From Thereva unica (Eukaryota > Arthropoda > Insecta > Diptera > Therevidae), in assembly GCA_949987705.1 (NCBI GenBank), contig OX465281.1, positions 223,419,978 through 223,483,977 on the forward strand: DNA of 64,000 nucleotides, read 5' to 3'. Below, piece after piece: positions 1 through 11,718 of this stretch. The number at the start of each line of letters is the position of its first letter. Positions within the stretch are counted from its first letter, which is position 1. The translations under genes and the position numbers were made by a program. A model generated the notes under the pieces. That model was not told the origin of the DNA. It searched no databases and was given only the letters and a program-made list of their open reading frames with translations.

Positions 1-202
1 AAAAATTTGAGGTTATGTTTTGCATCTTTCCGAGTAGAATAGAGAAAAATTTGAGAATTTCGGTAGAGTTATGTGAGTAATCACTGCGCCGGTGTCGAAA
101 ACTTTATACTTTTAAATGCGAGTGTCGTTTTACTAATACGGTCTCCCAACTGAGTACTAATTACATCCAATGCTGCTTAATCTCTATAATCGAACCAGAA
201 CC
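1..202 (-). repeat. 5S rRNA-derived SINE-like repeat, copy A (cut by window edge)
   Basis: Read on the minus strand, this starts at about 202 with a stretch matching the inner part of eukaryotic 5S rRNA (AAGCAGCATTGGATG, then TAGTACTCAGTTGGGAGACC). That covers the region of the internal pol III promoter boxes. It runs on into a non-5S body (AAAACGACACTCG, then TTTCGACACCGGCGCAGT) that is shared with the second copy near 43549. The first 25 or so bases of 5S are missing, so it is not a 5S gene. The 3' end lies beyond the window. Confidence 0.7.
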
Positions 203-339
203 GGTCTAATGAGTGTGCTAAATGATACCCTTCACGATCATCAGCATTTTTGCCTGAAATATGAAGCAATGCAAAAACAAAAACTAAAGCTTTGTATGAG
301 TTAAACTAAAGCCTAATGCCCCGGCTTCCCCGACCTCAG

Positions 340-454
340 TTCAATCCATTTAAGTGGTTTCTCGATGACATCGGCTCAGAATCGGGACCGGTGGGGAGAA
401 CAATTGCGAGAGGCCAGGACCGGAGAGCCCTTAAAGAAGAAGAAAAAGATAACT
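340..454 (+). mobile_element. 3' end of an RTE-type LINE
   Basis: The stretch GACATCGGCTCAGAATCGGG, followed by a glycine/arginine-rich tail and then TTAAAGAAGAAGAAAAAG, matches the terminal part of the minus-strand LINE copies ending near 56160 and 62210. It is only the extreme 3' end with its GAA-rich tail. The neighbouring RTE fragment is in the opposite orientation. Confidence 0.55.
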
Positions 455-1331
455 GCCTCTCCAGTTGTCACATATTGTTAGGTCCCCTTTTTTTTTTATT
501 TTGACTACGATACCTTCTGTCCAATTGTCCGGAAAGGTACAGGTGTTCCATGTTTTTTCCAGGATTGGCTGTAGTGCATCTGCTATGAGGCTTGATCCGG
601 TTTTCAACAATTCTTGCGGGATGTCATCTTTTCCAGCTGCCTTACCATTGGCCATTGCATGAATTCCGGTTACTATTTCTTCCTTATAGGTTATGCATTG
701 TTGCTGCTATATTGAGGTTCCTGTGTAAACCATTCAGGGCAGCGAAGAAATCATCTCATCATCTTTGGAGTTGCTCTTCGTCGCTGTCTATCCGAAACCT
801 TTGCAGCATGCTTTTTGGTAGAGTGCTCTCCCGAGCGCTGTTTAGTAATTTGGTACAACAGTTTACCTCGTTTATCTTTCACTCGTTTATCTGCCGTCTT
901 TTATCACACCGAACACTTCTCTTTATTTCCAAGTGTAGGTGGAGTATTCTCGTTCAAGCTATTGACGTTTTTCCGGGTCGCTTGTAGAGTTTGGGTTTTT
1001 TTAAGGACTCTTCTATGTTCTATTTTTTGCCAGGTTGTATCCGATATCTAGTATTGCTGGTTTCTTTGGACATAACCGATACTGGTTTCCACTTTCAGAT
1101 TTCCAACAAATTCTCGCCTTTTAGTGCTTTCCTGCAGAAGGTCTACGTTAAACCTTCTACGGTTTATGGCATCTCGTTGAACATTTCTGATTGCGACGAT
1201 TTTGAGGCGAATAGTTGCTCCTACCAAATGATAGTCACTTCCAATGTCTGCTTCCCTAAAACTCCTGACATCCTCCATAATAGTTCTCCATTTGCGGCTG
1301 ATGGCCTCGTGATCTATCTGGTTTCCCGTTC
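455..1331 (-). mobile_element. RTE-like LINE fragment: endonuclease-RT linker and start of RT
   Basis: On the minus strand, 1278-1048 encodes a linker with ATIRLKIVAIRNVQRDAI and STKRREF, which recurs in the copy at 13566-15270. The stretch 655-455 encodes the start of the reverse transcriptase (GKDDIPQELLK, then KKGDLTICDNWRG), which recurs at 9674-10040. The middle is out of frame and decayed. The RT is cut after the NWRG motif, just where the plus-strand LINE tail ends, so the two insertions abut. The RTE assignment comes from the shape of these motifs. It is a dead copy. Confidence 0.7.
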
Positions 1332-1900
1332 AGCTTGCTAGACAGGGAATCGAAGTGGAAAGGACACCCCACTTAACCCGGATGGGAATGCCCTTAGCCA
1401 CCTACAAACTAGCTGTGAGGAAACTCGGCTTAACTCGAGCTGAGTTAAGATGGACCACAGCAACGGTGTGCCACACTCTTCATGCAATGTGGTCAACTTT
1501 GGACGTAAAGCGTTCAAAATCTCTTGTTAAGTTGAACAAAAGGGAGATAAGCAATGTAGTAAAGGTGCTGACCGGCTACTGTCCCTTTGGCCTTCACGCC
1601 GAAAGATTAGAACGTCCCCACAACGACTTATGCTGAAGTTGTGGTAATGAAAAAGTGGAAGAAACTGTCTCCCATCTTCTCTGTACATGTCCCGCCCTCA
1701 CAAGGAAAATAGGGACCTTCCTTGGCTCAGCCTTTCTTGATGGATTGGGCGAGCTGCAAAATAGTAATGTTTCTAACCTCTGTCGCTTTATCAAAAGCTC
1801 AAAATGGCCTGAATTTTGCCCCAACACTAGAATGGCATCACAATGGGCCTAATTGGGTTCCCTAGTGGGGGGCAGCCATTTCAACCTAACCTAACCTAAC
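1332..1900 (+). mobile_element. LOA/R1-like LINE C-terminus with CCTAA tail
   Basis: The reading frame from 1355 (RTPHLTRMGM, then LTGYCPFGLHAERL) followed by a CxxC-H-C knuckle (SCGNEKVEETVSHLLCTCP) is the end of a LINE polyprotein downstream of RNase H. A TGA at about 1633 interrupts the frame inside the first half of the knuckle. The copy at 52255-52960 has a stop at the same codon. The 3' end carries three CCTAA units at 1885-1899. It is 5'-truncated and inactive. Confidence 0.7.
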
Positions 1901-2590
1901 TATAGTCATTTCCCCTTTATCAATGCTGCCAAATGCTTGATGATGATCTGTATTTAGCATGTGATTGATTTTAAACTAAACCTTCACCCCCTTATACCTT
2001 TTAATATTGTCATGAGCAGTATATTTTAATAGGAGCAGGTACGACTTTTTATATTTCATGACTTTACAACAAAGCCCTCAAATAATCTCACTAATATACT
2101 CCTAACAAAGCAACATACTATTTAAAAATACCGACTATTTAGTTTTTATAATAGAATGCTATCGTCATTTTTATAGTCTGGATGATATTCGCGTCCAAAC
2201 AGCTATTTGGTACATCTACTGAAGGAAAGTCAAATTCTATAAGCTGTAGTAGTTTCAAACTAGTTCATAGTATTAGTCATACTAGTTTGTTCAGACCAAA
2301 TTTATGAGAAAAATAACAAAACTGATTCTTTTATGAATCGGATTAAAAATAAGTACGACAGTGAAATTGCTGTAAAAATTATAATATATAAGAAAATTCA
2401 GCTAATGTTTGTTTGTTAACAACGCCAAAAATAATTTCGTCAATTAATGTTGCATATGCACTTGTAATCGATATATCAAAATCAGCTATTTTTATTGCCC
2501 TCACTGTACCGATTAAGATAACGGCACGCCAAACAATTTATAATATTTAACCCAACCAAGAAACATCGCTGCCATCATGAAATTTTACAA
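1901..2590. other. AT-rich spacer, nothing recognised
   Basis: There is no credible ORF, and no repeat shared with the rest of the window was found here. Confidence 0.5.
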
Positions 2591-2953
2591 TCAACTCACC
2601 CGTACTGGAACTTGGATCCCTAAGATCTGAAGTCGTCGTCTGCAAGTGGCAATTGATACCGGCACCTTCATCTGATTCTCCCAATGTCTCTTAATTTCGC
2701 GCACTGATGCATACGGATGATTCTTGACGATTTCCTGCAAGGAGTTGTCCTCTTCCAAGGTTGTTTTCCTTCTAGTGCCGAAGCCGAGTTTCCTGCTGTT
2801 CCTCCTCGCATCCTCATATTTCTTAATAACGCTATGAATTGTGCTTCTTGGTATGTCCATTTCGGCCGAAATCTCTTTGTACATAATCTTCTTTTTATGT
2901 AAACTTATAATTTTGCTCTTTAATACTGAATCCAATGGCTTGCCACGCACCAT
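2591..2953 (-). pseudogene. Tc1-type transposase DNA-binding domain (N-terminal part only)
   Basis: This 120-residue minus-strand ORF starts MVRGKPLDSVLKSKIISLH. The first helix-turn-helix (about residues 8-47, with EISAEMDIPRSTIHSVIKKY) and a second one (about 70-115, with REIKRHW and ATCRRRLQILGI) follow the usual bipartite paired-like domain of Tc1 transposases. The DDE catalytic domain is absent downstream. The frame ends in VPVR-VS-stop, where CGG-GTGAGT also looks like a splice donor. Because VPVRVS can be ordinary Tc1 sequence, truncation is the simpler reading. The start is preceded by a good insect context (AAACAATGG). Confidence 0.65.
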
Positions 2954-4066
2954 TGTTTACCCGAAGCAAACAAGAGACAAAACTTCGGCAACACACTCCA
3001 CTATATGAAATTTGTAGCTGCGCTTGCAATTAAGTTGTCCACGACAATTTTTCACTTAATATATAAAAATGCGACAGAATCTAAAACAACACCAACAGCA
3101 CTGAAATATCTAATGTATCTGTATGACGTACTTATTCCGCACCACAAAAGCTCGTCAAATTGAACAACAGTTTGGACGTACGAATAAAGAACGAACCATA
3201 AACGAAATGAATGTAATTTCAACAACCAGCCCAAGCTGCCGTACACATGCGCGATATTTCATGGTGGAACGGCTCGCTTATGGGCAAGAAGAGAAGCGGG
3301 AATCAATTGCGGCAGCTTATCAATATACAATACACTCAAATCAACTACCACTCGGATATGCAACTTCCCGGGCCCCGATACCCTCGGCAGCTGCTCGAAT
3401 AGATTCTCCAACGTTCCAATGCCATCTCATACAGAAAGTGACGAAGTCTTGAAATTGAACTGATTCATTCACATGCCGAAATTACGTAACTGCTAAGGAA
3501 ATGTTTTGGAGTTCGTGCTGTATACTTGAGACGAATTAAGTTATGACAAAATAAAAAAATCGCAAGCAAAATAGTGCGGACGGATAACTTAAATTTAAAC
3601 GCTAATCGCAAACAACCTTTGGAACACCACTGAGAGACATTTAATCAAATATCAGTCGACTACCTGCAATTTGGATTGCTGGAAGGGAACTGGTTTCGAT
3701 TTCGACCCTCTTTAAAGCACTAAAAATACAAAACATTCGACTCGGCGTCACATTAGGGTGATTCGACGCCCTTATAGGCCATATTTGAAAATGGTCTTGT
3801 ATTTTCGTTTTGCTACCACCGCATATCTGGGGAAGAAAACGAGTGCACCGTGTTTTGAGCATCGAGGAGAGCAGGCCAAGACAAGAAACCTTATCACCCG
3901 TCGTCAGTTCTGATTTTCTAATAATGGAGTGAATCGAACTGATAAATACTTCGACACTTTGAATGACTAGTTTCACTAGTATTGCTGCGGATGCTTCGGC
4001 TGATTTTTTTGTCTAACAAAGTGAATAATCGCCGTCGTACCATACAGAATCTAATACAAAACTTAC
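2954..4066. other. Unassigned sequence
   Basis: Open frames at 3123-3452 (+) and 3641-3976 (-) have no recognisable domain and no support beyond being open. I see no repeat family here. Confidence 0.4.
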
Positions 4067-4210
4067 CTATAGATTCTTGGCAATTATGTAAGCGAACTTT
4101 TTAGTTGGACGAAATTTTGCTGATTTAGCATGTAATTGGCAATGCCTGTTTTCTATGTCATTTTTAACTTCCGCGGTATCATTCACTGCATTATTCACAA
4201 TGGGTGCCAT
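4067..4210 (-). CDS. Small unrecognised ORF (47 residues), speculative
   Basis: A short minus-strand frame opens at 4210 with a favourable context (AGACAATGG). It encodes a basic, lysine-rich peptide starting MAPIVNNAVNDTAEV and ending KKFAYIIAKNL. Its TAG stop is immediately followed by GTAAGT, a perfect splice-donor string. I do not recognise it. It may be a chance ORF or the remains of a first exon. Confidence 0.15.
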   Translation of the reverse strand: MAPIVNNAVNDTAEVKNDIENRHCQLHAKSAKFRPTKKFAYIIAKNL

Positions 4211-5286
4211 TGTCTATAAATAAATTATATTAAATTTGTGAAATTATGTTTGGGTTACAAAGATGCCGCTAATATTAATTTAATTTTTCAAAGGAATATC
4301 AAAATGTTTGTCGAATCTTATTTCGGTTTTGGTAGACAAGATTTACATACTCCGATATTCGCGAATGTTTCTTGAAGCGCGTTTGCATATACATATGTAC
4401 ATACTTACTAATGATTTCTTTATTTGTGGTCGGTAGTATAGGTAGAACGACCATTGTAATCTATTCCATATATTCCAAGGAGGGTTAAAGAATAAAAAAA
4501 CTGATCGAAAGAGACTTGTGAGCACGGTATACATATAGAATCAGACTTGTGACTTGTAAATAAATTGCAAAAAATTTGTGTTTGTTCTTTTGTTGCTGTA
4601 GGAATTTAAAGCCGCAGATTGAATTTTTGCCACGTTTTGAGGTTTTGAACTATCGCGCTCTAAACGATGGAGGTACTTTTTATATTCTCCATTTCCACTC
4701 AAGACCAGTGTGAGATCGTAACTCACTTCCGCACACTAGCTCGTAACTCATCTATCTGCATTTGGGATAAGTCTGAGTGTCCACTGACTCTTAACGGACT
4801 TGTCTCACTTGCCTTGCCATAAGGTTACAGACTCGCAGTGCGTTATCTGCCGCCGCACTGACTTGCGTATTCCTTTAAACATATTCTGGATCACAGAGTC
4901 GAATGCTTTCTCTCGCCAGGAAATAATATCGGCTATCACACAGCACGCACAAAGGCTGCAGGCAGATACATGCGCACGTTGTGCGTGCGGTGTTTCATGT
5001 AATAGAAATGCTAACATTCAAATGCCCCCTGACATTTAGTTACGTAAACCGAACGCACGCTTGATCTATTTTCAACTTTTCCCCATTGCCGCATTCCCTA
5101 GTCTCAAATACCCAAACACAAATACACACGACAGACACATGCAGTCATCGCTTAGATTTTTAGTTATCTGTAAAAGACTAGATGGAGTTATCTGTAAAAG
5201 ACTATAAGCGGCTCTCCTTTACTGCTGTTAGCCCTCTTTAATGCTGCTGTGCTGCCCATACTAGTAGTGCGCAGAGCTAGACTAGG
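4211..5286. other. Unassigned sequence with a short tandem duplication
   Basis: No gene is recognised. AGTTATCTGTAAAAGACTA occurs twice in tandem at about 5161-5205. This could be the edge of an LTR, but no partner LTR was found. Confidence 0.35.
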
Positions 5287-5583
5287 CTAACCTCCCTCGC
5301 CAACAGGAGGCGACCGATTGGTTTGGGGCAGTACCATAGGCAACAGCCTTTTTAGAAATGCTGCACAAGTAGCGGAAGCTTTATACGCCATGCCCTCCAA
5401 GTGTGTTTTAAAATTAAGCCTGGAGTCGATCATCACTCCCAGGTACCTTAAGCCGAGCTGCGAATGAATGAATGATCTGTTCCCATACCTTGATTCTATA
5501 CAGATATGTACTTGTTTGCCCAAGTTGCTGATCAGCGCAGTTCCAGCTGTTGTGTTCAGAAAACGGCAGACCAGCGCTTTCAA
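5287..5583 (-). mobile_element. R1/Jockey-type LINE RT fragment
   Basis: The 98-residue minus-strand frame contains LRYLGVMIDSRLNFKTHLE and a following alanine-rich helix (KASATCAAFLKRLLP). This is the conserved block just after the palm domain in R1-like non-LTR reverse transcriptases. It is truncated on both sides. I assign it to the R1 group by motif resemblance only. Confidence 0.6.
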
Positions 5584-6599
5584 GCCACGCTTTAATATCT
5601 CAGATAGCTTCGTTTGTGCATAACTTGATCACATCGAGGCGTAGCCTCAGCATATCATGATACATTGTAATCCACCGGAGAGGTCCTAGAGCACCACATG
5701 TTGTTCTGTACACCGTCAATCTTCCAATTTACAATGAAGTGACCTACCTTCTTTCCTTTTTAGGAAAAATTGTTACCAAATAACAGTTTTGGAGGAGGGT
5801 GTGTTTGTCTGACTACCCACCCGGCCCCAACACGATCCGCTGGCACTGCATGGCCAGATTATAATACATATTAGTAATTTATCTATGATTAATTATTGAA
5901 AGGAGTTATTGACATCTCTTGGGGAGTCCTAAGCATTAGAATAGTACCTGTACTTAGCTTAGCTCGAAGGGGAGAATGGGTTTAAGATCTTGAGGAGTTA
6001 AGTGTATTCAGAATTACTGGCTCCGAGATATATGTATTTCCATCGACGAACAAATTGCATGACCTATAGCCGACGCGAAAAGAAAGATATAGACAGAAGG
6101 AACGAGCCAAATGGAAAAATTTGTTCTTGCGGGTATAAAATAGCGGTGCAGGAAGCAGATCAGAAGAAACGCGTTCATTCATTCCTCACTTTATCAAGTG
6201 AGTTATATTGCAAGTGGGAGTTGATAACAGAAATTTAGCCCGATTTAATAGCATCTATATTCGCCTCGAATTCTTCTTTACCCGAAATTGCTATGGCTAA
6301 ATTGCCGATTATACGACTCGCCCAAAGTTCAGTTTTTTTCAGGGCTCAACAATACCGTACCTATTACTTGACATACACTCTTTAAGGCCCTTAGGAGGTG
6401 TGTCTCACCTTTGGCTTAAGCTGTGCGCCAATTTTTTCACTCTTTTATATTTCTTCAGTGTTTATATAGACTATTCTGTCGACTGAGCTCTAAGGTGTTG
6501 ATAGTCGACGAAGTACTAAGGAACTAGAATGAGAATTTTCTTTTTGACCATTAAGTTAGTATCGGGTCAATACTTCTTACTGTGGCGTCGAATCTAAGC
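5584..6599. other. Unassigned sequence with a TATA-like site
   Basis: No gene or repeat is recognised. GGGTATAAAATAGCGG near 6130-6145 resembles a core promoter such as that of an LTR, but nothing downstream supports it. Confidence 0.3.
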
Positions 6600-7425
6600 C
6601 TTGCACGACATCTAACGGTGTTCCTCAGGAGTCAATTCTAACACTGGCTCTTTTCCGAATCCCTATTAATGATCTAATCTCAATACTTTTCAGCCCAAGC
6701 TAGTTCGCTAATGGCGATACTTGTTGTAACTTTCACACCACGAGCACGAGCTAGACGTTGAAGCTAACTCTATGAACTGCGACATCGTCCTTATTCCTAA
6801 TTGGAATTACAAGAACGGTAGAAAACTGCATTGATCTTCCTTCTGTTTCAGTGAAAGGTGTGAATCGAATGGCTGGCTCGTCTCTTAACATCCTAGACCT
6901 AACTTTCACTGTGGATTTGTAATGGAATTACTGTACACTCCATACAAGCCCTAAATTAGACCTCACCTTGAATAAAACTCGTTTATCGTGCTGGCCAAAA
7001 ACTACCTTGCCGTGGATGGAGAAGACACAAAATCGCACCATTAAACTTATTGCTGACTTTTGCGCCTTCTTAGACACATTGAGCCACCGCAGGAAAGTAG
7101 CAGCTTTGACAAAATTTTATCGCTTTTACCATAACTACCTGTTCCATGGAAATGAACGCCATATTGCCTGAATGACAATGTTTCCTGTAATGCAAGACTA
7201 ACCTGCTGGATTCACTACCACACTCAGAGTTTCGTTTATAAATAGAACTGTTCTGAGAATACTTGCGGAACAATCTTCCGCAGTATGTATTCCCGAACTC
7301 GTATACCATTCTACAGTTTAAGAAGCGTTAGGTTTAGTTCCATTATGCTTCACCACCTCCAGGCCTTCTTTATCTATACCTATACCCTTTTGACTAAGCT
7401 GACTACTAAATATTGCACCATGACC
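6600..7425 (+). mobile_element. Decayed Jockey-like LINE fragment
   Basis: The remnant GTTCCTCAGGAGTCAATTCT (GVPQxSIL), followed by a worn LIF-IND-L stretch and then NKTRLSCWPKTTLPWMEKTQ and FLDTLSHRRKVAAL, aligns along its length with the better copy at 60480-61775. It carries many frameshifts. The sequence resumes at about 7656 beyond a fold-back insertion. Confidence 0.65.
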
Positions 7426-7655
7426 ATGAGCGCTGAGCTGAAAGTCGAGTCGTCTCGACATGACAAGCCGTTTGAGTTGAAGAAATGGTAGTTTCAGTTG
7501 AATTACGACTTTCAGCACAAGGGCCTTAAACTAGACTTAATATTTCCACTCTAGGCCTCTGTACTAAAAGTCGTAATTCGACTGAAACGTCCCTTTCTTC
7601 AACTTAGACGACTTGTCACGGATCACGACCCGACTTTCAGCACAGGGGCTCATGA
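7426..7655. mobile_element. Fold-back (MITE-like) insertion in a Jockey remnant
   Basis: Two arms of about 90 bp are imperfect reverse complements. The left arm has CTGAAAGTCGAGTCG, GAGTTGAAGAAATGG and TTACGACTTTCAGCACA. The right arm reads GTCGTAATTCGACTGAAAC, then CGACTTTCAGCACAGG. The flanking LINE 3' UTR continues on the far side (ACAACATAATAGACTG, compared with the paralogue at 61690-61720). This shows it is an insertion. The exact target duplication is ambiguous (ATGA on both sides). Confidence 0.6.
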
Positions 7656-8338
7656 ACAACATAATAGACTGATAGTAAAATGGTGTTTCTAAAACTTTTT
7701 AAGTTTTTGCAAATAAAAAATATAGCAATTTCAAAGTATGTCAGAATCATGAAACCAAATGTTTCAGAACACCTTTAAATCATGCAAATCCCGCCAACTA
7801 CAAAAGTAGAAAATCAATACATCAATCAAAAACAATCGGCCAATTAAATAACCCACGAGCCACTTTAATAGATGGTTTGTCGTATATATTTTAATCTCTA
7901 ATCGAGTGTATGTAAGCGACAGAATTGTATCTTATTTCTATTGACATAACTTAAAGCTATATTGTGAAAATATTGCAAGATTGTAGACAAACAAGAAGCA
8001 CAACTGCGAATAAGATTGCAGAAATTAATTTCGTCTATTTATATAAATTTCCAATTAACGCGTAAATAGCGATACATCAGACCAAATTAATTATATTAAA
8101 TGAAAGCTTTTTCACGACCTTTGGGCTCTGCCAAACTTAAAGTACATTTTAACTCAACTAAACAAACTTTTCCATTATCAATATATAGGCTCATATTTTT
8201 CTCTTGAATAAAACAGTTTTGTTGAAAGCACTCAAACAAAACTATACGAAGCCAACCAAATCCCATACAAATACTAACAAAATATACAATATACGTATTT
8301 GGATATACAATAAGAATGTAAAGATGTATTTGACTTAC
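7656..8338. other. LINE 3' remnant then unassigned AT-rich sequence
   Basis: The first 60 bases or so continue the Jockey 3' UTR. The rest is unassigned, and no exon that could follow the donor at 8338 was recognised. Confidence 0.4.
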
Positions 8339-8728
8339 CTTGCGATAATTATTATTACCCTCATGCTTAATCTTTTTCATCGATCCATTGCAGGTCTTAA
8401 CAAAGTACGTTTTTCCAATCTCCTTGTTAATGCCCTGCTGTATATTCACATTTGCAGGCGCAGTAACAATATTCGAATGCACGTTATTCAAATTTGGATT
8501 AATAACATTCTTTAATTCGCAAAAGTCAACCTGTTCAACTCGAGATGGACGCCCTGTTTTTTTCTGAGCAATAATATTTCCCGTTTTTCTATATAAATTT
8601 AATATATTTTGCACAGTCGAACGGGATACTCGTAAATCTTTAGCAATTCTATATGTCGATGTACCGTTTCGCGATGAGTTTATAATGGCTTCCCGAATGT
8701 CCTTCGATAAGGGTCTACCACGTGCCAT
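8339..8728 (-). CDS. HTH (Tc1/paired-like) exon ending at a splice donor
   Basis: The minus-strand frame opens at 8728 (MARGRPLSKDIREAIINS). Residues 1-50 form a Tc1/paired-type helix-turn-helix (TYRIAKDLRVSRSTVQNILN), followed by an AT-hook-like KKTGRPSRV motif. Residues 65-130 are asparagine-rich and unlike the second HTH or DDE domain of Tc1 transposases. After exactly 130 codons (NNNYRK) comes GTAAGT in phase 0, and the frame beyond it is AT-rich and low in quality. It may be the first exon of a host or domesticated gene whose later exons I could not find, or a degraded transposase. Both this and the ORF at 2953 are on the minus strand. Confidence 0.45.
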
Positions 8729-9670
8729 CTTGTTATAAATAATTTAGATTACTGAAACATGGGATGTTTGTACTGAAAACTGGTGGCAAAATAAATTCTA
8801 AATGCGAAGTGAATACAACAAAAACAACAAAAGTTCGAACGCTCTAACATGAGCAGTGTTCGGTATACGAAGCTGATTAACGATTATTCTTTGATCTGTA
8901 GTAGACCAAGTAGACCAAAGTATTTTGGGTCGAACTGAATCCCGACTGCTCGTACCGAGCATGTACGACTCAGACCAACTATTTTTTGTGTTTAGTGAGC
9001 TTTTCTTGTGTTGTCAAGAGGGTGAGCAACCATAGCCATAGAGATAAAATATGCTTTTGATAAGTATGGGCTGTGGGTGAATAGAATATATGTACATATA
9101 GATTATATTATGAATACTTTGTAGCACTGAGCTTTTTTTGATTTACCAACAATGGAGCTTTTGTAATTTATTATAGAAAAATCTCGCATTTATACAATTG
9201 GGACTTGATGTATTTCTTCAATATCGAATTTAAATAACAAGCTTGTCTAAGCTTTCCGTAGATTAAGGAGCAATTAAAACGGTCTGATTTATCGTACAAA
9301 TTTTTACCAAAAATATGACGCAAAAAGCAGCTGGAGGACTTTTTGAAATATAAAACGCTTTTACGAAATATTAATAAAAGGTTATTCAAGTTGAACATTT
9401 CTGCATTATATGGAAATAAATCAATACTTCAAGCTGTACTGTAAAAACATTATGCAACATTTGGAAAGGTTTTGTGGTAGTGTTTTAATATTTTAACATT
9501 ATTTTTATAAGACTAAAAAAATCTTAGACAGGTACTATAATATTGTTTCTCTGCTGCTTACTTTTGACAGCTTGACGTGTTATGCGGTGAAGTAGTGTGA
9601 CTTGTATTTCCACATGTTTACTTTGTTGGTTTTAATAGGTAAATGGAATTAGATAGCATAAAATATCATT
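8729..9670. other. AT-rich spacer
   Basis: Nothing recognised. The open frame at 9171-9398 (-) is low-complexity and unsupported. Confidence 0.4.
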
Positions 9671-10820
9671 TTTCAGATGGCACAACAGCTGGAAAAGATG
9701 GCATCCCGCCAGAATTGTTGAAAGCCGATTCAAGCCTCACAGCAGATGCGCTTCAGCCAATCCTGGAAATAGCATTGAACACCTGTACCTTTCCGGAGGG
9801 TTGGACGGAAGGTATCATAGTCAAAATGCCAAAAAAGGGGGACCTGACAATATGCGACAACTGGAGAGGCATCTGTTTATTATCTACTGTGGGAAAAAAT
9901 TTGTCCCATATATTACTATCTAGGATAAGAGAAGCAGTAGATCGAACGCTTAGAAGGCAGCAGGCCAGATTCAGGAAGGCCCGCTCATGTATAAGCCATA
10001 TTATAACACCTTGAGAATCATAGTATAGCAGTCTACTGAATTACGATCTCCCCTTTATCTTGCTTTCGTAGATTATGAGTTATATGGCAGGCACGAGCTA
10101 GAATAGAATTGATAAAAGCCCTATATATCAATTCCAAATGTAGAGTTCTCTATAACGGAAAATTATCCGACAGCTTTGAGGTGACTTCAGGAGTAAGACA
10201 ATTATGCCACGGATGATATCTGTTTCCTGGCTCACAGCCACCAGGACCTCAAAAACATGTTAAACAATTTGGCAACAGAAAGTAGTCCAGCAGACTTCAG
10301 GCTAAATCCCACTAAAATAAAAGAAATGCGGATAAATGCAAACACCATTGAACGGACAGCGCTGAATAACCGTGACGTGGAACTGGTAAATAAATTCGAA
10401 ATAACTGGTATAAATAAATCACGAAGGACATATGCATACCTGTTCCGCATATGGAGATCAACGGAGATCCCAACTAACACCAAATTGCTGCTCCAACGTT
10501 AAGGCAGTTCTTTTGTACGGTTGCTAAACATGAGTCACCCAATTCATCACAGGGCGCCTACAGGTATTCATCAAAAGATGCATACGTCGTATCGGTCGTA
10601 TCCTAAAAATCCGCTGGCAAGATAGAATTTCAAACGAAGAACAATGGCGCCGTGCCGGCCAAGAAAGGATAGACGGGCCAAATCAGGCGAAGGAAATGGA
10701 ATTTTATAGGCCACACCTTGCGACGCGAAGACGAAAATCTAGCCAAACAGGCTCTTGACTGGAATCCACAATGATCTCGGCTAGTCGGAAGACCTAGAAC
10801 AACGTGGAGAAGGACGTAAG
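9671..10820 (+). mobile_element. RTE-like LINE, RT domain to C-terminus (broken)
   Basis: The RT begins at TAGKDGIPPELLKADSSL, continues through KKGDLTICDNWRGICLLS and QARFRKARSCISHI (to about 10014), then is shifted. Later pieces include the remnant palm and thumb (LNPTKIKEMRINANTIERTA, then RIWRSTEIPTNTKLLLQR) and a worn C-terminus to about 10816. The YADD box is damaged. No endonuclease is attached. It is the same family as 455-1331. Confidence 0.75.
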
Positions 10821-11718
10821 TTTTTTTTAAGTTTCCGCTCCACCAAGCGCCTGTCATCGGTTGGTTGATGAGCCAAATTACACGACCTATCACTTTCCCA
10901 GACTCACTTTCCAATCACTTCCAATAAACCGGTTTTTTAGACAAGGGGGCGCAGGGAAGTGCATGTGTTGGTCTCACTTGTGAATCCAAGAAAAATTTCG
11001 GTCTCACAGCAAATTACACTAACACAAGCATAACTTTCTTCGCTGGGACTGCGATAATTATAAGAGTTTTTGTTGTTTTGTGCACAACCACATAGACAAT
11101 AGAATTGTTACACGGAAAAGAGGCAGAAATTTAAATGCACCGTGTAATACTCAAATTTTACACAGACAGGTTTGACGTGAGTCCCAAGTGAATGGCCGTG
11201 TAATTTCACTCGATGAGATTCAACTCGTTTCAGTAGGCGTAACACTCCAGCGAGTCGTTTCTCTATGCCCCGATGTCAGAGTCGTGATAATAATGGTTGG
11301 GAATAGGTGAAATAAAATATCGCGGCTAGGTTGTGGCAATTCCTTCCTTCAAACACAAAGAAAACTAATTATTTTCATTTTATCAACAAATTATTGAAAT
11401 AAAAACCGAAACTCAAACACAGGAGAAGAAAGTGGAGCGTACCCCTCTTGGCTTCACAGCCACTCGATTACACACCATCTATATAATATTTATTAATATG
11501 AGAGTAGCTAATCGGGCTTTTCTGGAGGAAAAACGAAAATTTTATCAACAGCGATATCTGTGAGTCATTAAAAAAAACGATATTTCTGGTGCAATTTCTT
11601 TTCTCTAGTATACCGGTTACAGAAAGAGAGATACAGAAAATATTTCTTGACCCTTTTTTGCATATGTTTTAGATAAGCAAAGAAATTTCTTGGGTCTATC
11701 CTTAGAATTTAGGCTGTA
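10821..11718. other. Unassigned sequence
   Basis: No gene. The stretch is non-coding and I found no paired termini. Confidence 0.4.

Noticed and set aside
1885..1899. Telomeric (TTAGG)n tract
   Set aside because: Only three units, located exactly at the 3' end of a LINE fragment.
3123..3976. Two open frames (3123-3452 +, 3641-3976 -)
   Set aside because: No domain, no splice context and no partner in the window; left unassigned.
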